NCBI GenBank assembly: GCA_964491785.1
Contig: CAZBGS010000005.1
Location: 62,001 to 126,000 of the forward strand
Direction of reading: 5' to 3'
Length of the DNA stretch: 64,000 nucleotides
Source of the DNA: RZZS01 sp964491785
GTDB lineage: Bacteria > Pseudomonadota > Alphaproteobacteria > Micavibrionales > Micavibrionaceae
The position numbers and the translations under genes are program-made. The notes below the pieces were generated by a model. It had not been told where the DNA came from. It saw only the letters and a program-made list of their open reading frames with translations, and did not search any database. Positions 33,046 through 41,362 of the stretch are shown in pieces (position 1 is the first letter of the stretch; every line of letters begins with the position of its first letter).

Positions 33046-33744
33046 TTAGGCGATTTTCGCCATATGCATCCTGTTTGCCGCGTTAATCCTGTTTATGTGA
33101 TTGAAAACTCCAGGTACATCCCTGCACTGATAATCGATATAAGCAGGCGAACCCTCTATAGGCTTTCCTCTATGCAAAAAAACCGTATACAGCCCCAGCT
33201 CCTTCGCAGGCATCAAATTCAAAGGAGTATCATCGACAAAAAAAGTATTCCCGACATGAAAATCCAGTATCCGTAAGGCTTGCACGAAAGCCCCCGGGCC
33301 TTCGTGCTTTTTCACAAAACCTGTTTTCTCAGCCGTTATCCGGCTGGATTCATTAAAAAAACGGCTGAGTCCGGTCTGACGTAAAACCCTGTCGCACCAC
33401 TCGCTCACGCCATGCGTAAGAATACCATGCCTCATGCCTTTACGGATCGAACGCTCGAAAGCTTTTATTACCTTCCCCTCTGGACAGATGGACGTATGGT
33501 CGAGGGCGGCATGGTGGACTTTGTTAAGACATTCTTCGTCAAAGCCATATTCAGCCAGACTGGCAAACGAGTCGCCGTAATGCCTTTTGGAATTCCTAAT
33601 GAGTTTCGCAATGGCATCATCTGAAAGCCGGGGATTGACAATCTGCCTGATAGCCTGACAAGCGGCGTTACGGAACGTCTCCCTCAACGCAGGTGAGTAA
33701 CGATATAAAACGCCATCATTATCCCAAAGTCCGTTTTCCAGCAT
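33046..33744 (-). CDS. HAD-superfamily hydrolase, pyrimidine 5'-nucleotidase-like
   Basis: 232 residues. Motif I is WDNDGVLYRYSPALRETF, with Asp nucleophile and acid/base in DxD; motif II Thr-like in GILTHGVSEW; motif III Lys near VKKHEG; motif IV NTFFVDDTPLNLMPAKELG. The helical cap with RHYGDSFASLAEYGFDEE resembles the SDT1/Phm8 group, which dephosphorylates nucleoside monophosphates. The substrate is not determined. A small hairpin (33049-33061) overlaps its stop codon. Confidence 0.8.
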   Translation of the reverse strand: MLENGLWDNDGVLYRYSPALRETFRNAACQAIRQIVNPRLSDDAIAKLIRNSKRHYGDSFASLAEYGFDEECLNKVHHAALDHTSICPEGKVIKAFERSIRKGMRHGILTHGVSEWCDRVLRQTGLSRFFNESSRITAEKTGFVKKHEGPGAFVQALRILDFHVGNTFFVDDTPLNLMPAKELGLYTVFLHRGKPIEGSPAYIDYQCRDVPGVFNHINRINAANRMHMAKIA

Positions 33745-33857
33745 TCCACGCTCTCCAGATCATGGCATCTTAATATGTAAAATCCTAAAAAGTAAATATT
33801 TTATTATCGGTTTTATCCGATTTTTGCTAGAAAGCTTTGCAAAGATCCAGAGGAATA

Positions 33858-35708
33858 ATGGTTACAGCGCCAATATTGACAATCAAGGACGCGGTAGTAA
33901 GCTTCGGCCCGGAACCGTTTTTTAACGCCCTTACCTTTGCTATCCACGAAAACGACAAAATTTGCCTTGTCGGTCGTAATGGCGCTGGCAAATCCACTTT
34001 GATGAATATCATAACCGGCGCCCGCGAACTCGACTCCGGCGAACGGCTTCAGGCCCCAGGCACAGCCATCGGGTATCTCCAGCAGGATATTGTCCCGCAA
34101 GAGGGTATGAGCGTTTTCGACTTCGTTTTCAATCAGATTAAGGGTAAGGAAGACGCCCACTCGCTGGAATACAAGGTGGAACTTGTACTCGAACCTCTGG
34201 AAATCGACCCATTGAAACAAATGACCGAACTCTCGGGTGGCCAGCTGAGGCGAGCCGCTCTTGCCAGAGCCCTGGTCGAGGAACCAGATATTCTTCTGCT
34301 GGACGAACCGACCAACCATTTGGATCTCGGTGTTATCGAATGGCTGGAGAATTATCTGAGGAACTGGCGCGGAGCTCTTCTGGTCGTCAGCCATGACCGC
34401 GCCTTCCTAGGCAATGTCTCCGATCGGATTTTCTGGCTCGACCGTGGCCGCCTGCGTATCGCCCCGAAAGGTTTCTCATATTTCGACGAATGGTCTGCCC
34501 AGTTGCTTGAACAGGAAGCAAGGGAACTCCATAACCGCGAAAAAATACTTGAACAAGAACTTGAATGGGCATCGAGAGGCGTAAAGGCAAGAGTCAAACG
34601 CAACCAGCGCCGCCTCGCCTGGGTAAGAGAGGAACGCGAGCGTTTAAAGCACGATCAAAGCTCATTCCGCAAGGCGACCACCAGAATTGAAATAGATGCT
34701 CCCGAAACTGAAATGACTTCAAAAGTAATCGGCGAGTTTATTAAAGTATCCAAGTCATTTAATAATGGCAGTGACGACGAGACCGTCATTCTGAAAGACT
34801 TCAGCTACCGCATCACCAGAGGCGACAGGGTCGGCATTCTTGGCGCCAACGGCACCGGCAAAACCACTTTTCTGCGCCTTCTGATCGGCGAACTTCAACC
34901 GGATTCCGGCAAGGTCAAGCGCGCAAAGGATCTGGAATTCTCTTACTTTGATCAGAAGCGCAAGGATCTCGATCCTGCCATCTCTCTATGGAAGACCCTG
35001 TGCCCGCATGGCGGCGACTACCTCAACGTTCGCGGCAAGACCAGACATGTATGCGGTTACCTGAAGGACTTTCTCTTCGATCCCGAAATTGCACGCCAGC
35101 CTGTAAGCACTCTTTCCGGCGGACAAAAAAACCGTTTGATGCTGGCAAAAGTGCTTGCCAATCCTGGAAGCTTTCTCATTCTCGACGAACCGACAAACGA
35201 CCTGGACATGGACACCCTCGACATGCTTGAGGAAATCCTTATGAACTACGATGGAACGCTTTTTCTGGTCAGCCACGACCGTGATTTTCTCGATCAGACC
35301 GTCACCAAAATTCTCGCCTTCGAAGGCGACGGCAAGGTAACCTCCTGCATAGGCGGCTATAGCGACTATCTGGAATACAAAGGAAAAAAGCCCGCACTGA
35401 AACCCTCAGCCTCCACCGCATCCAGATCCCGGAAAGAACCGGCGGAAAGAACTTCCTGCCGCAACGAAAAACCCGCCAGGTTAAGTTACAAACTCCAATA
35501 CGAACTGGATAATCTTCCAGGCAGAATTGCTACACTGGAAACTGAAATCTCAGAACTGCATGCCCTCCTCGAAGACCCCGACCTTTACATCAGCGACCCC
35601 GTAGCGTTCGGCGAAATCTCGCACAGATACCAGCAAGCCAGAAACGAACTCGACGATGCCGAACACCGCTGGCTGGAACTGGAAGAAATGCGAACCCCCT
35701 CCGGCTAG
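33858..35708 (+). CDS. uup: ABC-F family ATPase, Uup type
   Basis: A soluble protein of two ATP-binding domains that acts on ribosomes or DNA-related processes, without membrane partners. Walker A LVGRNGAGKST and LGANGTGKTT; signatures ELSGGQLRRAALARALV and LSGGQKNRLMLAKVL; Walker B LLDEPTNHLDL and LDEPTNDLDMD. A C-terminal coiled coil (residues about 530-617, LQYELDNLPGRIATLETEIS) identifies Uup. ATG 33858 with AGAGGAATA upstream is preferred to the frame start at 33837. The stop shares CTAG with convergent znuA. Confidence 0.92.
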   Translation: MVTAPILTIKDAVVSFGPEPFFNALTFAIHENDKICLVGRNGAGKSTLMNIITGARELDSGERLQAPGTAIGYLQQDIVPQEGMSVFDFVFNQIKGKEDAHSLEYKVELVLEPLEIDPLKQMTELSGGQLRRAALARALVEEPDILLLDEPTNHLDLGVIEWLENYLRNWRGALLVVSHDRAFLGNVSDRIFWLDRGRLRIAPKGFSYFDEWSAQLLEQEARELHNREKILEQELEWASRGVKARVKRNQRRLAWVREERERLKHDQSSFRKATTRIEIDAPETEMTSKVIGEFIKVSKSFNNGSDDETVILKDFSYRITRGDRVGILGANGTGKTTFLRLLIGELQPDSGKVKRAKDLEFSYFDQKRKDLDPAISLWKTLCPHGGDYLNVRGKTRHVCGYLKDFLFDPEIARQPVSTLSGGQKNRLMLAKVLANPGSFLILDEPTNDLDMDTLDMLEEILMNYDGTLFLVSHDRDFLDQTVTKILAFEGDGKVTSCIGGYSDYLEYKGKKPALKPSASTASRSRKEPAERTSCRNEKPARLSYKLQYELDNLPGRIATLETEISELHALLEDPDLYISDPVAFGEISHRYQQARNELDDAEHRWLELEEMRTPSG

Positions 35709-36676
35709 GTCTTCTGTTTCTGCTGCCTCTGAGCGGCAAGGCAGGACGCGAGCCCTTCAGCAATATCGAGCAGCAGCCTTTCGTAAAGCTGCTTGCCGCT
35801 TTTCTGATTGACGCCGAGCGGATCGATCTGAGCAGATTTTGCCCCGGTTCCTTCCAGAATAGTTTGCAGCATCCGAGGATTGAATTGCGGCTCATAGAAA
35901 ACGCAGGCTGCTCCGGTTTCATCGATACGCTCGCGAATTTCCTTTGTTCTTTTCATCGTGGGAGGAACATGCGGATCGACCGTAACCGCCCCTGCACTTG
36001 CAAGATGAAACCTCTTTTCGAAATACTGGTAAGCGTCATGGAAAACGATATATGGAACGCTTCTGACAGCAGATAGCCTGTTCTCAATCTTCACCTCTGC
36101 CTCACCAAGCTGGTCTCTGAAATTTTTCAGGTTGCGAAAATACGTTTCCTCGTTTCCGGGATAAAGAACTGCAAGCTGCCTGGCCATCACTTCTGCCATC
36201 ACCCCTGCATTGCCCGGATCCAGCCAGAGATGGTAATCAATATTATCGCCTTCATGCACTTTATGTTCGTGGCCGTGTTCATGATCTTCATGATCGTGGC
36301 TTCCCCAAACGCCGCCTTTCCGGATTTGATACAAAACCATATCTTTTGCATCCGCCAGCGGAATGCGCCGCGTTTTCTCCGGTATTGTCTGCAGGGCGTT
36401 AACCAGAAAACTTTCAAAATTCTCATCAATATAAAAAATCACATCGGCCTTGTGCAGCAGCTTCATCTGCGAAGGACGCAACTGATATCCATGAGGCGAA
36501 TCCGTTCCCTCCAGCAGCAGTTCCGGCTTGCCCGTATCCCCCATAATCTGGGCCGCGATTAACTGAAGCGGCCTTATCGACACCACGACTACAGGCCCTT
36601 CCCCCGCGAAAGCCACACCAGTGACCGGTAGCGTGAAAGCCATTAATATAATGTATATAAGTAATGTCAGCCGCAT
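35705..36676 (-). CDS. znuA: Zinc ABC transporter substrate-binding protein
   Basis: Periplasmic metal-binding protein of the high-affinity zinc importer. The 323-residue protein has a signal peptide (MRLTLLIYIILMAFTLPVTG), a first metal ligand in GTDSPHGYQLRPSQ, a His/Asp-rich loop (SHDHEDHEHGHEHKVHEG) and further ligands in DYHLWLDPGN and VFHDAYQYFEKRF. The Cys pair in the second lobe is partly kept (GAACVF...ASCL). It is divergent from znuCB across about 80 bases, which should contain a Zur site; I could not identify one with confidence. Confidence 0.93.
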   Translation of the reverse strand: MRLTLLIYIILMAFTLPVTGVAFAGEGPVVVVSIRPLQLIAAQIMGDTGKPELLLEGTDSPHGYQLRPSQMKLLHKADVIFYIDENFESFLVNALQTIPEKTRRIPLADAKDMVLYQIRKGGVWGSHDHEDHEHGHEHKVHEGDNIDYHLWLDPGNAGVMAEVMARQLAVLYPGNEETYFRNLKNFRDQLGEAEVKIENRLSAVRSVPYIVFHDAYQYFEKRFHLASAGAVTVDPHVPPTMKRTKEIRERIDETGAACVFYEPQFNPRMLQTILEGTGAKSAQIDPLGVNQKSGKQLYERLLLDIAEGLASCLAAQRQQKQKT

Positions 36677-36755
36677 GATGTAAATTCCTTTAAATGGACT
36701 AGGTTATTCTGCATTATCCTTGAAAGAAATATTAGCAGTAATCCCTGGCAAGGAA

Positions 36756-37514
36756 ATGAAAGAACTCATCAAAGCAGAAAATGTCTATGTATTTCGACAT
36801 GGCAAAGCCATTCTTGACGATATATCACTAACGATTAATCCAGGTGATTTCATTACTATCGTCGGCCCCAACGGGGCAGGCAAAACCACCTTGCTAAAAA
36901 TCATCATGGGTGTAATCTCATGCGACAGCGGCAGACTTTTCAGGCGTCCGGATCTGAAAATCGGCTACGTCCCGCAACGTCTTTTTCCCGACCAGGCAAT
37001 GCCAATAACCGCCGGTCGCTTTCTAACATTAAGAAAGAAAACCACGCCTGAAGATCGTTTTTCCGTCACGAAAGAAACCGGAATCGATCACCTGCTCGCA
37101 AAGCCGATGCACGAACTGTCCGGAGGCGAGTTGCAAAGAGTCCTCCTCGCAAGAGGCCTTTTGGGTCGCCCCGACATGCTGGTTCTCGATGAGCCTGCCC
37201 AGAACCTCGACATCTCCGGACAACTCGGTCTCTACAGCCTTATAGACAAGATCTATAAGGAAAGGGGTATCACGATAGTGATGGTCTCGCATGATCTTCA
37301 TTTGGTTATGGCCTCGACCCGGCAGGTAGTTTGCCTGTTCCACCACATCAGCTGTAGCGGGGAGCCTAATTCCGTCACCCGCGACCCCGCTTTCAGGTCG
37401 ATCTTCGGAGAGGACATGGCAAAAATGATGTCTATCTATACCCATGCCCCCGAAGCATTGCATGCCTGTGAACTGCACGATCATTCTTTTCACGAAGACA
37501 ATTTTAAGGATTAA
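36756..37514 (+). CDS. znuC: Zinc ABC transporter ATP-binding protein
   Basis: ATPase of the zinc importer. It has IVGPNGAGKTTLLKIIMG (Walker A), LSGGELQRVLLARGLLG (signature), VLDEPAQNLD (Walker B) and a MVSHDLHLVMA switch. The C-terminal part has CSGEPNSVT and a His-rich end (HACELHDHSFHED), typical for ZnuC. The ATG at 36756 fits the family start; TTG 36720 would add 12 residues. It runs into znuB with a 3-base gap. Confidence 0.93.
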   Translation: MKELIKAENVYVFRHGKAILDDISLTINPGDFITIVGPNGAGKTTLLKIIMGVISCDSGRLFRRPDLKIGYVPQRLFPDQAMPITAGRFLTLRKKTTPEDRFSVTKETGIDHLLAKPMHELSGGELQRVLLARGLLGRPDMLVLDEPAQNLDISGQLGLYSLIDKIYKERGITIVMVSHDLHLVMASTRQVVCLFHHISCSGEPNSVTRDPAFRSIFGEDMAKMMSIYTHAPEALHACELHDHSFHEDNFKD

Positions 37515-37517
37515 AAA

Positions 37518-38345
37518 ATGGAATTGCTTGACCCCTTCATTCTTCGCGCCCTCGCCGCCGGCATCGGTGTGGCTTTGATTGCCGGAATGCTGGGATGCTT
37601 TGTGGTACTACAGAAAATGGCTTATTTTGGCGACTCGCTTGCCCACAGCGCCCTGCTGGGCATAGCCCTTGGCGTCCTTTTCGATTTCGATGTAACTTTC
37701 GGGATCATCGCCGTCAGCTTTGTTTTCGCCATTCTGCTGTTCGCCCTTCAGCGACGGAGAGTATTGGCAACAGACACTCTGCTTGGAATTCTCTCGCATG
37801 CCGCTCTGTCAATCGGACTGGTAGCCATCAGTTTTATCGGCAGTGCAAGAATCGATCTGTTCAGCTACCTGTTCGGAGACATACTGACCGTAAGGCTTCA
37901 GGATCTTCTCTGGATCTACGGTGGCGGAGTGGTCGTGGTTACGCTAATGTTTATGAACTGGTCGTCATTGATTCTCATGACAATTCACGAAGACCTCGCC
38001 AGAGCCGAAGGCGTAAAAACGTTGTTTACAAATATGGTTTTCATGCTTCTGATCACCATCGTTGTCGCCGTCTCGATCAGAATAGTTGGAATACTTCTCA
38101 TTACTTCGATGTTGATTATCCCCGCCGCCACTGCCCGGCAGCTTGTCCGCCTCCCGGAGTCGATGGCGGCGCTTGCCTGCCTTTTCGGATGTCTTGCCGT
38201 AGTCCTCGGAATTTTCGGCTCGCTGGAATTCGATACCCCGACCGGCCCGAGCATCGTAACCGCCGCCTCACTGATTTTCGCGCTGGTCTTCCCGTTATCA
38301 TGGTATTCGGGCTTGCCAGGAAAAAGAAAGCCCAAGGCACAATAG
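37518..38345 (+). CDS. znuB: Zinc ABC transporter permease
   Basis: Inner-membrane channel of the zinc importer, ABC-3 family. 275 residues with seven to eight hydrophobic segments. Family features are LGCFVVLQKMAYFGDSLAHS (early cytoplasmic loop), ISFIGSARIDLFSYLFGDIL and the coupling region ATARQLVRLPESMA. Together with znuA and znuC the importer is complete. Confidence 0.93.
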   Translation: MELLDPFILRALAAGIGVALIAGMLGCFVVLQKMAYFGDSLAHSALLGIALGVLFDFDVTFGIIAVSFVFAILLFALQRRRVLATDTLLGILSHAALSIGLVAISFIGSARIDLFSYLFGDILTVRLQDLLWIYGGGVVVVTLMFMNWSSLILMTIHEDLARAEGVKTLFTNMVFMLLITIVVAVSIRIVGILLITSMLIIPAATARQLVRLPESMAALACLFGCLAVVLGIFGSLEFDTPTGPSIVTAASLIFALVFPLSWYSGLPGKRKPKAQ

Positions 38346-38374
38346 ACAGCCGCAATCCGGTTTACGCAGTGCGT

Positions 38375-38779
38375 TTAATCGGCAAGATTCTCGAATAATT
38401 TAATCATCTTAAATGAGAGCGCAGATTCCTGCATCAGCTTCACTGAGCAATAAACAAACGCACCAACTCCGAGCGTGGTCAGACCGCTGGTAAGATACAC
38501 CCAGATCCTCTCGCCCTCTAACATGTAAAGACCAAGATTGCCAAGCAGTGCCGAAACCGCAAAAGAACCCATCGACACATAGAGAGCCGTAAGCGCACGG
38601 TGAAAATATTTGGAACGCTGGAGCAGCATACGGAGATATTCCCTGTCTCCTTGATCTTTGCTGAAGCTTCTGATCACGTTATTGACGTGATGAAACCTGT
38701 TTGCCGTCGACAGAATAACCAGTCCGACACCGGGAATAAAAGTAAATGGAGTAATCCAGGAAGCGATTTCGTTTACCAT
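38375..38779 (-). CDS. DUF2721 family membrane protein
   Basis: 134 residues with three hydrophobic segments: one near the N-terminus (WITPFTFIPGVGLVILSTA), one at about 65-84 and one at about 92-112. Between them lies the basic loop REYLRMLLQRSKYFHRAL. Arrangement and the SxANRFxxVxxxIR segment match DUF2721. No function is known for the family. Isolated between znuB (convergent) and the DUF2934 gene. Confidence 0.75.
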   Translation of the reverse strand: MVNEIASWITPFTFIPGVGLVILSTANRFHHVNNVIRSFSKDQGDREYLRMLLQRSKYFHRALTALYVSMGSFAVSALLGNLGLYMLEGERIWVYLTSGLTTLGVGAFVYCSVKLMQESALSFKMIKLFENLAD

Positions 38780-38813
38780 GTTGCCAAGCCTTTATGTATA
38801 TATTCCTAAAAAC

Positions 38814-38844
38814 AAGAGCCGCCTCAAATCCGAGAACGGCTCTT
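38814..38844 (-). terminator. Rho-independent terminator of the DUF2934 gene
   Basis: AAGAGCCG (38814-38821) and CGGCTCTT (38837-38844) form an 8-bp stem; on the minus strand GTTTTTAGG follows. It lies 24 bases after the stop of the 38869-39066 gene. Confidence 0.75.
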
Positions 38845-38868
38845 TATATACCCGATTTTCGAAAAGAA

Positions 38869-39066
38869 TTATTTCTTTTTTGTGGCGGTTTTTTTGGTCG
38901 ACTTGACTACTGCAACGGCGGGTTTGCTTGCTTTTGATTTCTTGGAACCAAGAATATTATGTTCTGCAGCAAGCCAATAGTCCATTTCCCTGCCTTCTTG
39001 CCGTCCATCGTTTTCCCACAAACGGTATGCTTCTTCACGAATACGGTCTTGCATGTTCTGGGCCAT
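38869..39066 (-). CDS. DUF2934 family small basic protein
   Basis: 65 residues. The N-terminal 40 residues (MQDRIREEAYRLWENDGRQE then GREMDYWLAAE) are the DUF2934 signature; the tail is Lys/Ser/Thr/Ala-rich (KKSKASKPAVAVVKSTKKTA), as in histone-H1-like tails. DUF2934 proteins occur widely in alphaproteobacteria, often in stress-sugar loci, with unknown function. It is divergent from glgE across a 271-base region. Confidence 0.85.
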   Translation of the reverse strand: MAQNMQDRIREEAYRLWENDGRQEGREMDYWLAAEHNILGSKKSKASKPAVAVVKSTKKTATKKK

Positions 39067-39270
39067 AGGTCTTACGTCCTCTTGAGTTGAGAATTAGAAA
39101 ATAAAGTAATTCAGTTTATTCAACTTGTCTACCAGTGTAAGCGGCCTAAGGTTTCGCCGCAAGTTGAAAAAATTGAACTTTTTAAAAAAGCTTTCGGTTT
39201 TTCTTTTGATGTTGCAAAAATGCCATCCCACCGCGGCAAGTTTTCCCATCTGGCGCATGAATTAAAAATG

Positions 39271-39286
39271 TGGCATAAAATATGCT
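39271..39286 (+). promoter_or_regulatory. Possible sigma-54-like element upstream of glgE
   Basis: TGGCATAAAATATGCT has GG and GC separated by exactly 10 bases, as in -24/-12 promoters (TGGCAC-N5-TTGC), with mismatches at two conserved positions. It ends 51 bases before the glgE ATG. No other credible promoter was seen in 39067-39337, which otherwise is AT-rich and has no coding frame. Confidence 0.25.
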
Positions 39287-39337
39287 TACACTAGCCCGTA
39301 TTTAGTAAAACTTTCCTGACCTTAAAGGTAAATTCGT

Positions 39338-41350
39338 ATGCTGGCTCCAGACATCCTGCTTAAAGCGCGCACCTCCCCTCCCCGTGTTATTATCGAGAGT
39401 ATTTCACCGAATTTCGACAGAGGCAGATACCCGGCCAAACGTGCCCAGGGAGAATGGATGGACGTTCGCGCGGTAATCATCTGCGACGGTCACGAAAAAC
39501 TGAAGGGCGATGTTTTGTATCGTCACGAAAGTGAAAAGGACTGGCACCGCGCCCCGCTCACTCTTGAGGGCAACGACATCTGGCATGGCAGATTTCCTGT
39601 CGATCGCCTTGGCTTTTACTACTACACGGTCGAAGCATCGATAGACAGATTTGCCGGCTGGCGCGATGGTCTGCTGAAAAAAATAGAAGCCTGCGAACAC
39701 GGCTGGGCGGATTTCGAAGCGGGATTTCGCCTAATCGAGGAACTTATCGGCAAACTCACCTTCGATCACGACCGCCCGTATGTCTGGGGAAAACTTAACT
39801 TTCTTAGGCAGGTCGCCGGAAGTCTGATGTCCGGTTCCTATGACGAGGCAGCCTTTCATCAGGTTCGCGATACGCTCTACGACGGACATCTCGAATATCT
39901 GCTTCACTGGATATGGGATGATCCCAGCACGACACGTTACAAGAAAGGCCTTCCCTTACAGGTAGATACCAAGCATGCAAATTTCAGCGCCTGGTATGAA
40001 TTTTTTCCTCGTTCCAAATGGACGAACATGGCATGGGAAGGAAGTTTCCGCGATTGCCACCGCAGACTGGAATATATTGCCGACCTGGGATTCGACATCG
40101 TCTATTTCCCGCCGATCCACCCGATCGGCTGGACATACCGCAAGGGAAAGAATAATGCGCTTCACGCATCGCACGACGATGTAGGCTCGCCCTGGGCTAT
40201 CGGCAGCCACGAAGGCGGGCACAAATCGATCAATCCGCGACTTGGTAATTTTGATGATTTTGCAAATGTTGTGAACCATGCGAATTACCTGGGCATGAAG
40301 ATCGCGCTCGACATCGCGTTCCAGTGCTCTCCCGATCACCCTTACGTTCACGAAAATCCGCAATGGTTTAAAAAGCGCGCCGACGGCAGCATCCAGTACG
40401 CCGAAAACCCGCCCAAAAAATATCAGGACATTGTCCCCTTCGATTTCGAATGCGAGGACTGGAAAAACCTCTGGCTGGAGCTGAAAAGTATTTTCGATTT
40501 CTGGATCGAAAAGGGCGTAAGGGTTTTCCGGGTGGACAATCCCCACACCAAATCCTTGCCATTCTGGGAATGGGCGCTTTGCAGCATCCGCCGCGAACAT
40601 CCCGACGTCATCTTTCTTGCAGAAGCATTCACCCGCCCGCATATCATGGCTCATCTGGCAAAGATCGGTTTCAATCAGTCCTATACCTATTTCACATGGC
40701 GCGACACCAAGGAAGATCTCATCCAGTATATGACAGAGCTGACCAAAACCGACTGGCTCGATTTCTTCCGTCCGAATTTCTGGCCAAACACCCCGGACAT
40801 TCTTTCGGATCCGCTCCAGCGCGGAGGCCGGGCCGCCAGTATGCAGCGCGTTATTCTCGCATCGATGCTCTCGTCCAATTACGGGATTTACGGCCCCGCC
40901 TACGAGCTGCTGGAAACCAGAGCCCGCCCACCGGAAAACGTTGAATATATCGATTCTGAAAAATATGACATCAGGGAATGGGACATCTCCAAACCATATT
41001 CTATTGCCCCGCTGATTAAAAAACTGAACACGATCAGGCGTGAAAACTCCGCCCTGCAGACCAACCACACCATAAAATTCCACGATATCGGCAACGAGCA
41101 GCTGATTGCCTTCACCAAACAGACAGATGACCGTAGCAACCTGATACTGATAGTGGTAAACCTTGATTATTACCAGACACAGTCCGGCATGCTTGATCTC
41201 GATCTGGAAGTTCTGGGCCTCGACCCTGAGAAACCCTATGAGCTTACAGATCTTCTCTCGGGCACAAGTTATACCTGGAATGGCTGGAGGAATTTTGTAA
41301 AATTAAATCCGCACGCCATGCCGGCGCACGTATTTCGCATCACTCAGTAG
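39338..41350 (+). CDS. glgE: Alpha-1,4-glucan:maltose-1-phosphate maltosyltransferase
   Basis: Extends alpha-1,4-glucan with maltosyl units from maltose-1-phosphate. The 670-residue GH13_3 enzyme has the N-terminal domain (PPRVIIESISPNFDRGRYPA, FYYYTVEASIDRFAGWRDGL), YFPPIHPIGWTYRKGKNN, a DIAFQCSPDHPYV motif, the nucleophile Asp in VFRVDNPHTKSLPFWEW, the acid/base Glu in FLAEAFTRPH and the SNYGIYGPAYELLE segment; the DNPHTK loop is specific to GlgE. It is first in the 18.5-kb plus-strand glucan/trehalose operon and is followed after 12 bases by the enzyme that makes its substrate. Confidence 0.96.
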   Translation: MLAPDILLKARTSPPRVIIESISPNFDRGRYPAKRAQGEWMDVRAVIICDGHEKLKGDVLYRHESEKDWHRAPLTLEGNDIWHGRFPVDRLGFYYYTVEASIDRFAGWRDGLLKKIEACEHGWADFEAGFRLIEELIGKLTFDHDRPYVWGKLNFLRQVAGSLMSGSYDEAAFHQVRDTLYDGHLEYLLHWIWDDPSTTRYKKGLPLQVDTKHANFSAWYEFFPRSKWTNMAWEGSFRDCHRRLEYIADLGFDIVYFPPIHPIGWTYRKGKNNALHASHDDVGSPWAIGSHEGGHKSINPRLGNFDDFANVVNHANYLGMKIALDIAFQCSPDHPYVHENPQWFKKRADGSIQYAENPPKKYQDIVPFDFECEDWKNLWLELKSIFDFWIEKGVRVFRVDNPHTKSLPFWEWALCSIRREHPDVIFLAEAFTRPHIMAHLAKIGFNQSYTYFTWRDTKEDLIQYMTELTKTDWLDFFRPNFWPNTPDILSDPLQRGGRAASMQRVILASMLSSNYGIYGPAYELLETRARPPENVEYIDSEKYDIREWDISKPYSIAPLIKKLNTIRRENSALQTNHTIKFHDIGNEQLIAFTKQTDDRSNLILIVVNLDYYQTQSGMLDLDLEVLGLDPEKPYELTDLLSGTSYTWNGWRNFVKLNPHAMPAHVFRITQ

Positions 41351-41362
41351 ACAGGCAGAAAC

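Noticed and set aside
33049..33061. Terminator at the end of the HAD gene
   Set aside because: The 5-bp stem overlaps the stop codon and has no T-run.
36677..36755. Candidate Zur operator between znuA and znuC
   Set aside because: GGTTAT and ATTATCC are only weakly symmetric, and the fit to known Zur boxes is poor; a site is expected here but I could not place it.
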